Positions 18,403 through 27,406 of a DNA stretch of 62,321 nt are shown in pieces. Source of the stretch: a virus; the IMG/VR virus record IMGVR_UViG_3300030202_001124, positions 1-62,321 of that record; one strand, given 5' to 3'. A program made the translations under genes and the position numbers. A model generated the notes under the pieces. The model was not told the DNA's origin. It did no database searches and saw only the letters and a program-made list of their open reading frames with translations. Every line of letters starts with the position of its first letter. The stretch's first letter is position 1.

Positions 18403-21400
18403 ATGCCAATAGTAACTACAAATTTTATCGCTGGACGAATGAACCAAAGCGTGGATGAAAGATTAGTTCCACCAGGCGAATATGTTTCAGCGACAAACGT
18501 AAGACTAGGAGCAACCGAAACGACTGAAATAGGTGCGTTAGAAAACTCTAAAGGAAACACAAAGTTAACCACGCTTCAATACAATAACGGAACTTTACTT
18601 GCAGCAGACGCTTTATGTATAGGAGCTTTTGATGACGGGGCTAATGAAACCATGTATTGGTTTGTGGCTTCAGACGCAGTGGACATGATTGTATCGTATG
18701 AAGTTAAAACCACGCTAGTAAACTATCATGTAGTAGATACTGGTAATGTTTTAAATTTTGACTCTAAATATCTTATAACAGGTGTAAATAAAATAGGAGA
18801 CTTATTGTTTTTTACTGATGATAAAAATCCTCCTAGAAAAATTAATATTACAAGGTCATATCAAAATGTTACAGCAGCTGATTTAAATGTTATAGTTCAG
18901 CCACCGCTTGCAGCGCCTACTATTACTTTATTTACACAAGCTACTGAAGCAAATTTTATGGAAACTAGAATGATATCTTTTGCTTATAGGTATCAATACC
19001 AAGATGAAGAATATAGTGCGTTATCTCAGTTTACAGATATTGCTTTTGCACCAGGAGTTTTTGCTTACGATCCAGCTACTAACCTTAATAAGGGAATGAT
19101 AAATATTTACAACGCTGTAAATATTGGATTTAATACTGGTAATTCAAATGTGATTGGAGTAGATTTAGTTTTTAAGTTTGCCAACAGCAATATAATTAAT
19201 GTAATAGAAAAATTTAAAAAAGCTGATTTTGGTTGGCCAGATAACTCAACTCAAACTCAAGTATTTACAAACAGTAAAATATATACCACATTACCAGAAA
19301 GTGAGTTATTAAGATTATACGACAATGTGCCATTGATTGCAAAAGCACAAACCATTATGGCTAATAGACTTATATATGGTAATTATGAAGACGGAAGAGA
19401 TGTAGTTGATAGTGATGGTGTTAATTGTAGAATGAATTATGTTGCTGATTTAAATACTGAAGAAATACAAACAGCAGATATTGGAACATCATTAGGAAGT
19501 GGATTAGATTACACAATTGATACCACACAAACAGTAGCCAACTCTACTTTAATTTTAGACTTAGCGGGTGTTAGTACTACTTTAAAATCAGGTGCTGTTT
19601 TTGCAGTTTCTATTTCATATCTAAAAGATAGATATACTGGCAATAATGGAACAGTTACGGGTAATCAAGGATCTACTACAATAGACTTTATATATACATT
19701 GCCTCAAGATTTTTCATCAGTTCAAGAGTTAGCTACTAGCGACTCGTTTAAATCAGCTATACTAACAGGGTTTCAAACAGTTGGAAATTGCGCTACAGGA
19801 ACAACTTTAACAGATTCTTTTAATTGCTCAGTTGAAAACCCTGCTGAAGGAAATCCAGATATAACATGGCAAAAAGATGAGTCAGGAATTACAGGGTTAA
19901 ATCAAGGTATTTTAATATCATCAGGCCCTGGAAGTAATGTTATTACACTACAGCTTCCAGCAATGAGATTTGCTGACATAGAAGGAACAGCGCCTACCCC
20001 ACCTTACCTGTACGCATACTATAAAATTATTAGCTCTAACGCAACTTTTATAGTAAACTCTAGTATACAAAGTTTACATAGTAATAGAAACTACGAAGTG
20101 GGTATAGTGTATATGGATGAATACTTAAGAAGTACTACAGCTTTAGTGTCACAAGGTGTTGACCCTACAGTTTTTGTTCCTGCTAGTAATTCAATATTAC
20201 AAAATAAAATTAAAGTTACTATTCCTACATTTCAAAATCCACCAGTGTGGGCTACAAAATATAAGTTTGTAATAAAAAAAGCTGAAGGGCCTTATGAAAC
20301 TATTTATAGTAATTTTTATTATTCTGATTCAACAGACAATTCTATTTATTTTAAGCTAGAAGGTCAAAACCAAAATAAAGTTAAAACAGGAGATATATTA
20401 AGAATAAAGGCTGATAGTTCTGGTGCACTTGCTCAATTAGCAGTTGCAGAAGTCTTGGGGGTTGAAGCTAAAGAACAAAATTTTTTAACACCATCAGCAA
20501 ATGTAAGAAGTAGCGATAACTCTGTAGAGCCTTATATCGCTGAACTACCTGGGTTATATATGCAAATGAAACCTACATCGTTTTCAGTTGACACATCAGG
20601 AGACACAACTTTTTTTGATAGCGGACGAAGAACTACTTGTAGAAAATCAAGCAATGGCTTTCCTGGCATTCAACTTCCATGTTTTAAAACATCATCTGAT
20701 GGCCAAACAAAAACTAATTTAGCAATACCTGTAGGGAGTATTGTTAATTTTAATATAGAATTAACAAGGATAGGTCAAAATGGTGTAGGTAAAAGATGTG
20801 GAAAAATATTTTACATATACGACAAAACTTTTCAAGCTAGTCAAGATTATAATAATATGTATGATTTTGTTAATGGTGAAAATATAGATTTTAAAGGTGG
20901 TACGTTTACTAATTTTGATGATGGTGGTGATCCTACTATTCAATATATAAATACCATATCAAGCACTAACCCAGCAAGTGTTAGGGGAGTTCATCAATTT
21001 AAATTTATTACAAGCGATGGTCAAGCGCCAGGCAATACAAATGAATTACAATTAGTTGTTATTAGTGGTGTATCAGGATGTTTTGGACAAAAAAATTCGT
21101 GTGCAGATGGAAGGATTACAGTTCAAATTGCAGACTCACTAATGGTTTTCGAAACCACTCCGATTGACATTGACAATGATATATATTACGAAAATGATAC
21201 TTGTTATGACATAACAAACAATCGACATATGTCAGGTTCATCAGCAACAGACCAAAATCAAACTAACCTATTACCAGCTATTGTTAATTTAGGATTTTTT
21301 GATTGTTATGCTTTTGGAAATGGAGTTGAGAGTTTTAAAATAAAAGATTCGTTAGTTGGTCAATCTTTTGATTTAGGGCAAAGAGTAACATCTGTGTCAT

Positions 21401-23226
21401 CACAGGATTTTAAAAAAGCTGACAGATTTGCTGGTTTGACGTATAGTGGTACATATAACGAAGAAACTAACATAAACAAACTTAACGAATTTAATTTAGG
21501 ATTAGTTAATTTTAAAGATTTAGAAGTAAGCTACGGTGATATAGAAATTTTACACGGAAGAGAAACGGATGTTCTTGTTTTACAGGAAGATAAAATATCG
21601 TATGTGTTAGCTGGTAAAAACTTATTATCAAGCGCAGCAGCAGGAGGAGCAATAACCAATACAGCAGAGGTTTTAGGAACACAGATAGCTAGAGTAGAAG
21701 AGTTTGGAATTAGTAATAATCCAGAAAGTTTTGTGACTTATGGTTTTGATAAATACTTTACAGATTCAAAAAGAAATGTAGTATTAAAATTAAGCGGATC
21801 TGGGCAACAAGAAAGTTTAGAAGTAATTTCTGAAATAGGAATGAGGTCATTCTTTAGAGATATGTTTACGACTGGATTTCAAACACAAAAACTTGGAGGA
21901 TTTGATCCTTACATGAATGAATTTGTGTTGTCAAGTAATTCATTAGCTATACCCGTTGCGGTAGTACCTATTAGTTGTGGTGCTACTATATCAAGACAAA
22001 ATGTTACAGACGCATCGTCTTACACACTTTCTTTGGGTAATGCTCAGGGTTCTGTTGTGTTTAATTTTGACGTTACAGGAACAGTAAATCTACAAGTGGT
22101 GTATAATAGCGCTTCAGTTATTAATCAATCTATTACTGGTTCTAGTTCTGTTAATTTTATCAAAAGCTCTTCTACACCAACTACAGCTACGGTAACAATT
22201 ACACCTACAGGTACAGCATCATTTGATATTACACCTCAGTGTCCTCAAACATCAGAATTAAGGATTGTGCAGATAACTTTAGGTTCACCACAAGATGACA
22301 ATAAGTTTATTCATAACGAATACTATTGGTCAGAAGGTTCTACTAGTAGTCCAGTATCAAGTGAATTAATTAATTTTATAACAGATACTACAACTCCAGT
22401 AGAAAGTTGGATTCAAAATATAGGCCAATCTTCTTTAGGAGTTTTTCCACCAAGTGGAGCTACTGTTAAAATGCAGTCAAATAAAAAAGATTTTGATGAT
22501 TTTGTTTTTGACCCTGCGGTAGATAAATTTAAATATTTAGTAACTGCTGTTGGTTATGCTGAGTCACAATGGGCAACTATTGATGCAGCTGCTACTACAG
22601 CTACACCGATTGCAAATCCATCAACTGGCGTGTATGAAGCTTCTTTTACTTACACTAACACAGTACCTGTTGCATTTCTTTATTTAATATGGGATTATAG
22701 AAATCCAACAAGTATAAGTTTGAGGTATGGTTCGTCTACTTCTATTGCGTGTTGTTCTGGCCCATCTGCTACATACTTTTTAGACACATCTGATTTCGCA
22801 ACCGCAACTGCTGTTTTTGCAGATTCAACATTACATACTAAAGCAGGGGATCAATATTATCAAACAGGAAATTCTGTAAGAAGACAGTTAAATGGTGTGT
22901 TAGAATTAGCCACTTCTTGTGGGCCTTGTGGTACTACAATTCCTTTGTGTTTTGGTAGTTCGGCAGATGATGTGTGTTGTACGGCGTGTACATATTCGTC
23001 TTATAGTTCTTCTTTAATGTCTACAACAAGATCAGGTGCATGTGGGTTGTCTCAAACAGCGACATATTATCATAACGGATCTGGAACAACTCCAGTAGTA
23101 AATAATTTTGTTTTCTCTGATGATAAAGGAACTACAAAATTAGGTGTAGGATATTATTCTTTAAGTGCAACTTCAGTAATTTATGTTGACTCTAGCGGAA
23201 TGGTAGAAAATTTATTAACTTGTTAA
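18403..23226 (+). CDS. Nozzle/muzzle-like tail tube protein with C-terminal repeat modules
   Basis: 1607 residues, the main short-tail protein. It begins FIAGRMNQSVDERLVPPGEY, the characteristic start of podovirus nozzle (T7 gp12-like) proteins of Bacteroidetes phages. The body is beta-propeller-like. Near residue 1190 is a beta-sandwich beginning CGATISRQN; a sandwich of the same kind is in the next gene. The C-terminus carries two Cys-bounded ~60-residue modules (about 1448-1508 and 1545-1607, the second with TATYYHNGSG...VFSDD) shared with two other genes. It would form the tail tube and display modules at the tip. Confidence 0.72.
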   Translation: MPIVTTNFIAGRMNQSVDERLVPPGEYVSATNVRLGATETTEIGALENSKGNTKLTTLQYNNGTLLAADALCIGAFDDGANETMYWFVASDAVDMIVSYEVKTTLVNYHVVDTGNVLNFDSKYLITGVNKIGDLLFFTDDKNPPRKINITRSYQNVTAADLNVIVQPPLAAPTITLFTQATEANFMETRMISFAYRYQYQDEEYSALSQFTDIAFAPGVFAYDPATNLNKGMINIYNAVNIGFNTGNSNVIGVDLVFKFANSNIINVIEKFKKADFGWPDNSTQTQVFTNSKIYTTLPESELLRLYDNVPLIAKAQTIMANRLIYGNYEDGRDVVDSDGVNCRMNYVADLNTEEIQTADIGTSLGSGLDYTIDTTQTVANSTLILDLAGVSTTLKSGAVFAVSISYLKDRYTGNNGTVTGNQGSTTIDFIYTLPQDFSSVQELATSDSFKSAILTGFQTVGNCATGTTLTDSFNCSVENPAEGNPDITWQKDESGITGLNQGILISSGPGSNVITLQLPAMRFADIEGTAPTPPYLYAYYKIISSNATFIVNSSIQSLHSNRNYEVGIVYMDEYLRSTTALVSQGVDPTVFVPASNSILQNKIKVTIPTFQNPPVWATKYKFVIKKAEGPYETIYSNFYYSDSTDNSIYFKLEGQNQNKVKTGDILRIKADSSGALAQLAVAEVLGVEAKEQNFLTPSANVRSSDNSVEPYIAELPGLYMQMKPTSFSVDTSGDTTFFDSGRRTTCRKSSNGFPGIQLPCFKTSSDGQTKTNLAIPVGSIVNFNIELTRIGQNGVGKRCGKIFYIYDKTFQASQDYNNMYDFVNGENIDFKGGTFTNFDDGGDPTIQYINTISSTNPASVRGVHQFKFITSDGQAPGNTNELQLVVISGVSGCFGQKNSCADGRITVQIADSLMVFETTPIDIDNDIYYENDTCYDITNNRHMSGSSATDQNQTNLLPAIVNLGFFDCYAFGNGVESFKIKDSLVGQSFDLGQRVTSVSSQDFKKADRFAGLTYSGTYNEETNINKLNEFNLGLVNFKDLEVSYGDIEILHGRETDVLVLQEDKISYVLAGKNLLSSAAAGGAITNTAEVLGTQIARVEEFGISNNPESFVTYGFDKYFTDSKRNVVLKLSGSGQQESLEVISEIGMRSFFRDMFTTGFQTQKLGGFDPYMNEFVLSSNSLAIPVAVVPISCGATISRQNVTDASSYTLSLGNAQGSVVFNFDVTGTVNLQVVYNSASVINQSITGSSSVNFIKSSSTPTTATVTITPTGTASFDITPQCPQTSELRIVQITLGSPQDDNKFIHNEYYWSEGSTSSPVSSELINFITDTTTPVESWIQNIGQSSLGVFPPSGATVKMQSNKKDFDDFVFDPAVDKFKYLVTAVGYAESQWATIDAAATTATPIANPSTGVYEASFTYTNTVPVAFLYLIWDYRNPTSISLRYGSSTSIACCSGPSATYFLDTSDFATATAVFADSTLHTKAGDQYYQTGNSVRRQLNGVLELATSCGPCGTTIPLCFGSSADDVCCTACTYSSYSSSLMSTTRSGACGLSQTATYYHNGSGTTPVVNNFVFSDDKGTTKLGVGYYSLSATSVIYVDSSGMVENLLTC

Positions 23227-23230
23227 AATT

Positions 23231-25144
23231 ATGGCAACTGACAATACATTTTATATAGACGCTACAACTTTTGCAAATGCTACGGCTGTTTACACAGACC
23301 AAGCGTTGACAGTAAAAGCCGCAGATGGTTTTTATCAAGCGCCAATTGAAGGTGTTGTAACATACAGAGAACAAAGCGGAGGTACTTTAGGTACAGCTGC
23401 AAACTGTACATGTGCTGTTAGTCAAGTTTTAGATTTCAACACTTCACCTACTAATTTATGTTGTGTAAGCCAAACAGGAGTTACATATTTTATTGACCAA
23501 GGAACTACGTTTGATACAACAACAGGGCTGTATACAGACGCAACAGCACAAACTCCCGCACCTGACAATACATATCAGGTTAACGGAACAACAACTTATA
23601 GAGTACAGAGTGGAGGAAGTTTAGGTGCGGTTACAGCTTGTGCTACATGTCCTGTATCATGTGGCGCTATATCTATTCCTAGTGGAGCCAAGGGATCTTA
23701 CAGTTTAAATGTAACTTTAGGAACAGACTTAGGAGCAATTGTAGTTTATTTCAATCCTCAATCTATACCAGATGGAGTTAGAGGGGTTTATAACAATGTA
23801 AGTTACAACGCATTATCAATACCAGGAGCTGGTTATGTTAAATCAACTAGTGGTGTGTTAGATGCTTTTACTGTTTTAGGAGATGCTAGTGATGCGTGTC
23901 TACCTTCTATTCCAAACACAACTACCTATAATTTATATGACTCTATAAGTGGAGGAGCTTGGGTACAAAATGGAACAGAATCAGTAACTATTAATACTGG
24001 AGACGTACAAGGGGGGGGAATAAATGTATACAGTACTATGGTAATTCCAAAAGCAAATGCTAATCCTCAAACAATGGATTTAAAAGCTTTAGGCCCTTGT
24101 AATTCTACTGCTTGGAATTTAGAAGTTGTTTGCCCAACAGCTTTACCCTCATGGTCTACAAGTACAATTGCACAAAACAGTTCAGCTAATTCAGCATGCG
24201 CAGGTTCTGGTGCAACAGCATATTTTGCTAAACAATACACAGATAGAAATGATGCTAGTGTAGTGCTACCAATATTGCACAATTGGGTGTTCTCAGATAG
24301 CACTGGCGCAACTACATTGCCTGATGGGTTTTATAAGATAACTGCAACTACTGTAGCTCAAGTAGCTAATGGTGTTGTCACAGCTATCACGGCTTGTTCA
24401 GGCGGAAATGTATCATTCTCTAGTTCTGGGGTTCAATCTACTGTTGTTGCAGCATGTGTTGATACAGTAGATGAAACTTATTTCCATAATGGATCAGGTG
24501 GTGCAGGATCTCTTCCTTCATCTGGTAATACAGCGTGGTCGGATAACGGAACTACAGTATTACCTAACGGTATATATAAACTTAACGGAACGTCATACTA
24601 TGAAATTACAGGCGGTAATGGGACTGTAGCAGGCCCGTATAGTTTTGCTTTAGGTGTAGCATGGACAAGTAGCGTTTCAGCTGCGAGTGTAAATGCAGCA
24701 TGTGCTTTATCAACCAGCACTACTTTTTATCACAATGGAAATTCAGGTGTTGATCCTGTGGTTAATAACACTTGTTATACAGACGCTTGTAAAAGCACAA
24801 CACTACCAGATGGTTTTTATAAAACATCAAACAGTACAGTTGTAACAATTTCTGGTGGATCTGGAAATGTATCAGCAGTAACAACTTGTGTAACTTATTA
24901 TTCTTTTGCAGTACACCAAGTAGCCAATCCTACACTAGCTTGTAGTTATAGTGGTACGTTAGACGAAACTATTTACACTACAATAGGAACAGGCCCTGCA
25001 CCTGGTGTCATAATTTATAGTGATCAGTCGGGTACAGCTGTATCTTCAGGAGTTTATGTTTATCAAGTGGTAGGAACCAATGCGTACTTTGCTACGTTAG
25101 GTAATGGTGCTGTAGATAGTAACGGAGTACAGAGTTGCCCTTAA
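23231..25144 (+). CDS. Multi-module tail adhesin
   Basis: 637 residues made almost entirely of repeats. Six copies of the ~60-residue Cys-bounded module (pattern: YF/YH start, a VYTD or VFSD turn, DGFYK or NGIYK, a Gly-rich strand, a C-terminal Cys) lie at about residues 3-60, 76-140, 320-390, 410-475, 490-555 and 570-637. Between the second and third is a beta-sandwich (about 143-300) starting CGAISIPSG with VVYFNPQSIPDG, similar to one in the nozzle-like protein. Four bases after that gene. Likely forms or decorates the tail tip and binds surface glycans; inference. Confidence 0.62.
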   Translation: MATDNTFYIDATTFANATAVYTDQALTVKAADGFYQAPIEGVVTYREQSGGTLGTAANCTCAVSQVLDFNTSPTNLCCVSQTGVTYFIDQGTTFDTTTGLYTDATAQTPAPDNTYQVNGTTTYRVQSGGSLGAVTACATCPVSCGAISIPSGAKGSYSLNVTLGTDLGAIVVYFNPQSIPDGVRGVYNNVSYNALSIPGAGYVKSTSGVLDAFTVLGDASDACLPSIPNTTTYNLYDSISGGAWVQNGTESVTINTGDVQGGGINVYSTMVIPKANANPQTMDLKALGPCNSTAWNLEVVCPTALPSWSTSTIAQNSSANSACAGSGATAYFAKQYTDRNDASVVLPILHNWVFSDSTGATTLPDGFYKITATTVAQVANGVVTAITACSGGNVSFSSSGVQSTVVAACVDTVDETYFHNGSGGAGSLPSSGNTAWSDNGTTVLPNGIYKLNGTSYYEITGGNGTVAGPYSFALGVAWTSSVSAASVNAACALSTSTTFYHNGNSGVDPVVNNTCYTDACKSTTLPDGFYKTSNSTVVTISGGSGNVSAVTTCVTYYSFAVHQVANPTLACSYSGTLDETIYTTIGTGPAPGVIIYSDQSGTAVSSGVYVYQVVGTNAYFATLGNGAVDSNGVQSCP

Positions 25145-25154
25145 ATAAATAATT

Positions 25155-25940
25155 ATGTCAGTAACAACATTAACATACAGTAACGATAAAAGAACACCAG
25201 GGTGGCCTTCTTTTTATTCATATATTCCCGACTACATGAAAGGTTTAAATGGATTTTTTTATACTTTTAAAAACGGAGAACTTTACAGGCACAACACTAA
25301 TGAAACTAGAAACAATTATTATAACGTACAATATAGTTCAAGTATAAAAAGTGTATTTAACCCTGAGCCTACTCTTTCAATTAAATTGTTTAAGACTATG
25401 TCTTACGAAAGTGATGACAAGTGGTCGGTAACATTAACAACAGATTTAAATGCAGGTTCAATGTTAGGAACATATTTTGAACAAAAAGAGGGAGAGTGGT
25501 TTACATATATTAGAAGTAATTCAGGAGCTGTAAATTGGAAGCTTAGATCCGCTCAAGGTATTGGAATTGCTCAAGCCGTTTCTGGCCCAACTTCTGCAAG
25601 AGAAATAAAATTTGCAGAACCAATTGGCAACATAGTAAATATAGGCGATATCGTATATGTATCAACCAATAATGGAGGGGTATACACAACCCCAGTGTTA
25701 GCGTCTGCAATAATAGCTAAAACAAGCAATAGCATTACTATTGATGTTTCACAGAACCCACCACCCGTACCACCATTAGCAAATCCTCAAGCTGGCGATG
25801 CTATATTAGCTTATAAAGATAGTGTTGCGGAGTCAAATGGAGCAAGAGGATATTATATGGAATTTAATATGACTAACGATAGCACCTCAGCAGTTGAGCT
25901 ATTTTCTGTAGGTAGTAGTGTGATGAAAAGTTATCCTTAG
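25155..25940 (+). CDS. Tail structural protein (GWPSFYSYIPD type)
   Basis: 261 residues. The N-terminal motif PGWPSFYSYIPDYMKGLNGFF followed by FKNGELYRHN is a pattern I associate with the C-terminal part of nozzle/muzzle proteins in Bacteroidetes podoviruses; here it is a separate gene after the nozzle and adhesin. The rest is beta-rich with a GDIVYVSTN turn. It may cap or complete the nozzle. Family recall, not a search result. Confidence 0.6.
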   Translation: MSVTTLTYSNDKRTPGWPSFYSYIPDYMKGLNGFFYTFKNGELYRHNTNETRNNYYNVQYSSSIKSVFNPEPTLSIKLFKTMSYESDDKWSVTLTTDLNAGSMLGTYFEQKEGEWFTYIRSNSGAVNWKLRSAQGIGIAQAVSGPTSAREIKFAEPIGNIVNIGDIVYVSTNNGGVYTTPVLASAIIAKTSNSITIDVSQNPPPVPPLANPQAGDAILAYKDSVAESNGARGYYMEFNMTNDSTSAVELFSVGSSVMKSYP

Positions 25941-25947
25941 AATTTCT

Positions 25948-25955
25948 TATCTTTG
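25948..25955 (+). promoter_or_regulatory. -7 box (TATCTTTG)
   Basis: Exact TAnnTTTG match 15 bases before the ATG at 25971; separates the tail genes from the cupin and ejection-protein block. Confidence 0.6.
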
Positions 25956-25970
25956 TTCATATTTGAATAA

Positions 25971-26498
25971 ATGGAAGTATTAGACTCTAGTGCTGGACAA
26001 GAAGTTTTAAAAAGTATTCCGTTGATTAGAGGAATGATGTGGGAAAAGATTGAAACTTTTAAAAATCAAATAGAACAACTGGAAGGGTGTCTTACACACA
26101 AGCCTGGTGAAATACAATCAGACAAATTGAAAGATACATTTCCTATAAAACAACATATTGAAGGAGGAATGTATACAAGAGAAATATTTATGCCTAAAGG
26201 AAGTTTAGTTATAAGTATGATACATAAACAAAACCATCCTTCATTTTTGTTAAAAGGAGAAGTGTCTTATTTAACGGATAACGGAGAGGTTGAAAGAATA
26301 GCAGCTCCACATAAAATATTTACAAAACAAGGTACTCAAAGAGTGTTATATATACATGAAGATACAGAGTGGTGTTGTGTTTACAAAACAGACGCTACTA
26401 ATTATGAAGAAGCAGAAGCTGATGTATACGCTGAAACTTATAAAGAATTACCTAAAAAATTAATTAAAAAAAATAAATTATTATGGCTGGATTATTGA
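25971..26498 (+). CDS. Cupin-like protein
   Basis: 175 residues. The centre (about 60-145) has the double-stranded beta-helix pattern: GGMYTREIFMPKGSLVISMIH, NHPSFLLKGEVSYL, then KIFTKQGTQRVLYIHEDTEWCCVY. A metal site could be formed by His residues at the IHKQNH and YIHED positions, but the canonical cupin HxH is not clear. It overlaps the next gene by 16 bases. Cupin-fold genes are found next to tail genes of several marine phages with unknown role. Confidence 0.6.
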   Translation: MEVLDSSAGQEVLKSIPLIRGMMWEKIETFKNQIEQLEGCLTHKPGEIQSDKLKDTFPIKQHIEGGMYTREIFMPKGSLVISMIHKQNHPSFLLKGEVSYLTDNGEVERIAAPHKIFTKQGTQRVLYIHEDTEWCCVYKTDATNYEEAEADVYAETYKELPKKLIKKNKLLWLDY

Positions 26499-27406
26499 CT
26501 GGATTAGCTATTGCAAGTACAGCGATGGGTGGTGTTAGTATGATTGGGGGATTAACGCAAGCTTCCAAACAAAGAAAAGCTGCTGCTCAAGCAGAAGCCC
26601 AAAGTAGAAAATTAATGAGCGAAGCAAAAGCATTGGCTACAAAAAATTATTTTGAAAAAATTCAAATACCTATGCAAGCTTACGAAAGACAATTTAGAGA
26701 AAACACTGCACAGCAAATGCAAAATGTACAGTCACTTCAAGAAGCTGGAGGACGAAGTTTAGCTGCTGGAATAGGAAAAGTAGCTGGGCAAGGCACTCAA
26801 GGTAATCAAATTATTGCTGACAAAATGGCTCAAGATTTATATGAAAATCAAGTATTAAAAGCCGAGGCCGCTAGAGATGTGAATAACGATTTGATAGATA
26901 TAAATGTTGGTGCTGCTAGAGATGAATCGTTAAGAGCAAGAGACGCTAGAACTTTAGGTAATCAAGCTATGGGACAAGCAGTTAAGGGCATGCAAGCAGG
27001 TTTAAAAGGTGCATCAGATTTGTTTGGTGAAGGTGGATATATGAGTGGCGGACAAGCTGGTAGGACGTTTAGAAATTTAACCCCAGAGCAAAAGAAATCT
27101 TTTATAAATTCAAGGGGTGTTCAAATGAGTGATGATGAAATAAAAATGGAATTAGCAAAAATAAAAGATAAAGGCACTCTTAAAAACATTAGAGATGGTA
27201 ATTATGATATGAAAAATTTTAGCTATGGTAATACCCCTGGAATTACTTTTGGAGGTACGGGTGCAAACACATTAACTACTCCACCTGCTGTTACTGGAAA
27301 TGCGTTGGGTAATTTTCAAAGCTTAAGCCCTAATGCTCAGCAATCATTTATAAACCCTATACAATTAGATCCTTTACTTTTCCCACAATCAAATTTTACT
27401 AACTAA
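26483..27406 (+). CDS. Internal virion / ejection protein (T7 gp14-like)
   Basis: 307 residues. A hydrophobic Gly/Ala N-terminal helix (AGLLTGLAIASTAMGGVSMIGG) is followed by a long Ala/Gln/Glu helix with Lys/Arg (residues 28-150), then a Gly-rich linker and a Pro-rich tail. A small membrane-active protein followed by two larger ones is the layout of the T7 gp14-gp15-gp16 ejection set. It may insert in the outer membrane on ejection. Assigned from architecture and order. Confidence 0.62.
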   Translation: MAGLLTGLAIASTAMGGVSMIGGLTQASKQRKAAAQAEAQSRKLMSEAKALATKNYFEKIQIPMQAYERQFRENTAQQMQNVQSLQEAGGRSLAAGIGKVAGQGTQGNQIIADKMAQDLYENQVLKAEAARDVNNDLIDINVGAARDESLRARDARTLGNQAMGQAVKGMQAGLKGASDLFGEGGYMSGGQAGRTFRNLTPEQKKSFINSRGVQMSDDEIKMELAKIKDKGTLKNIRDGNYDMKNFSYGNTPGITFGGTGANTLTTPPAVTGNALGNFQSLSPNAQQSFINPIQLDPLLFPQSNFTN

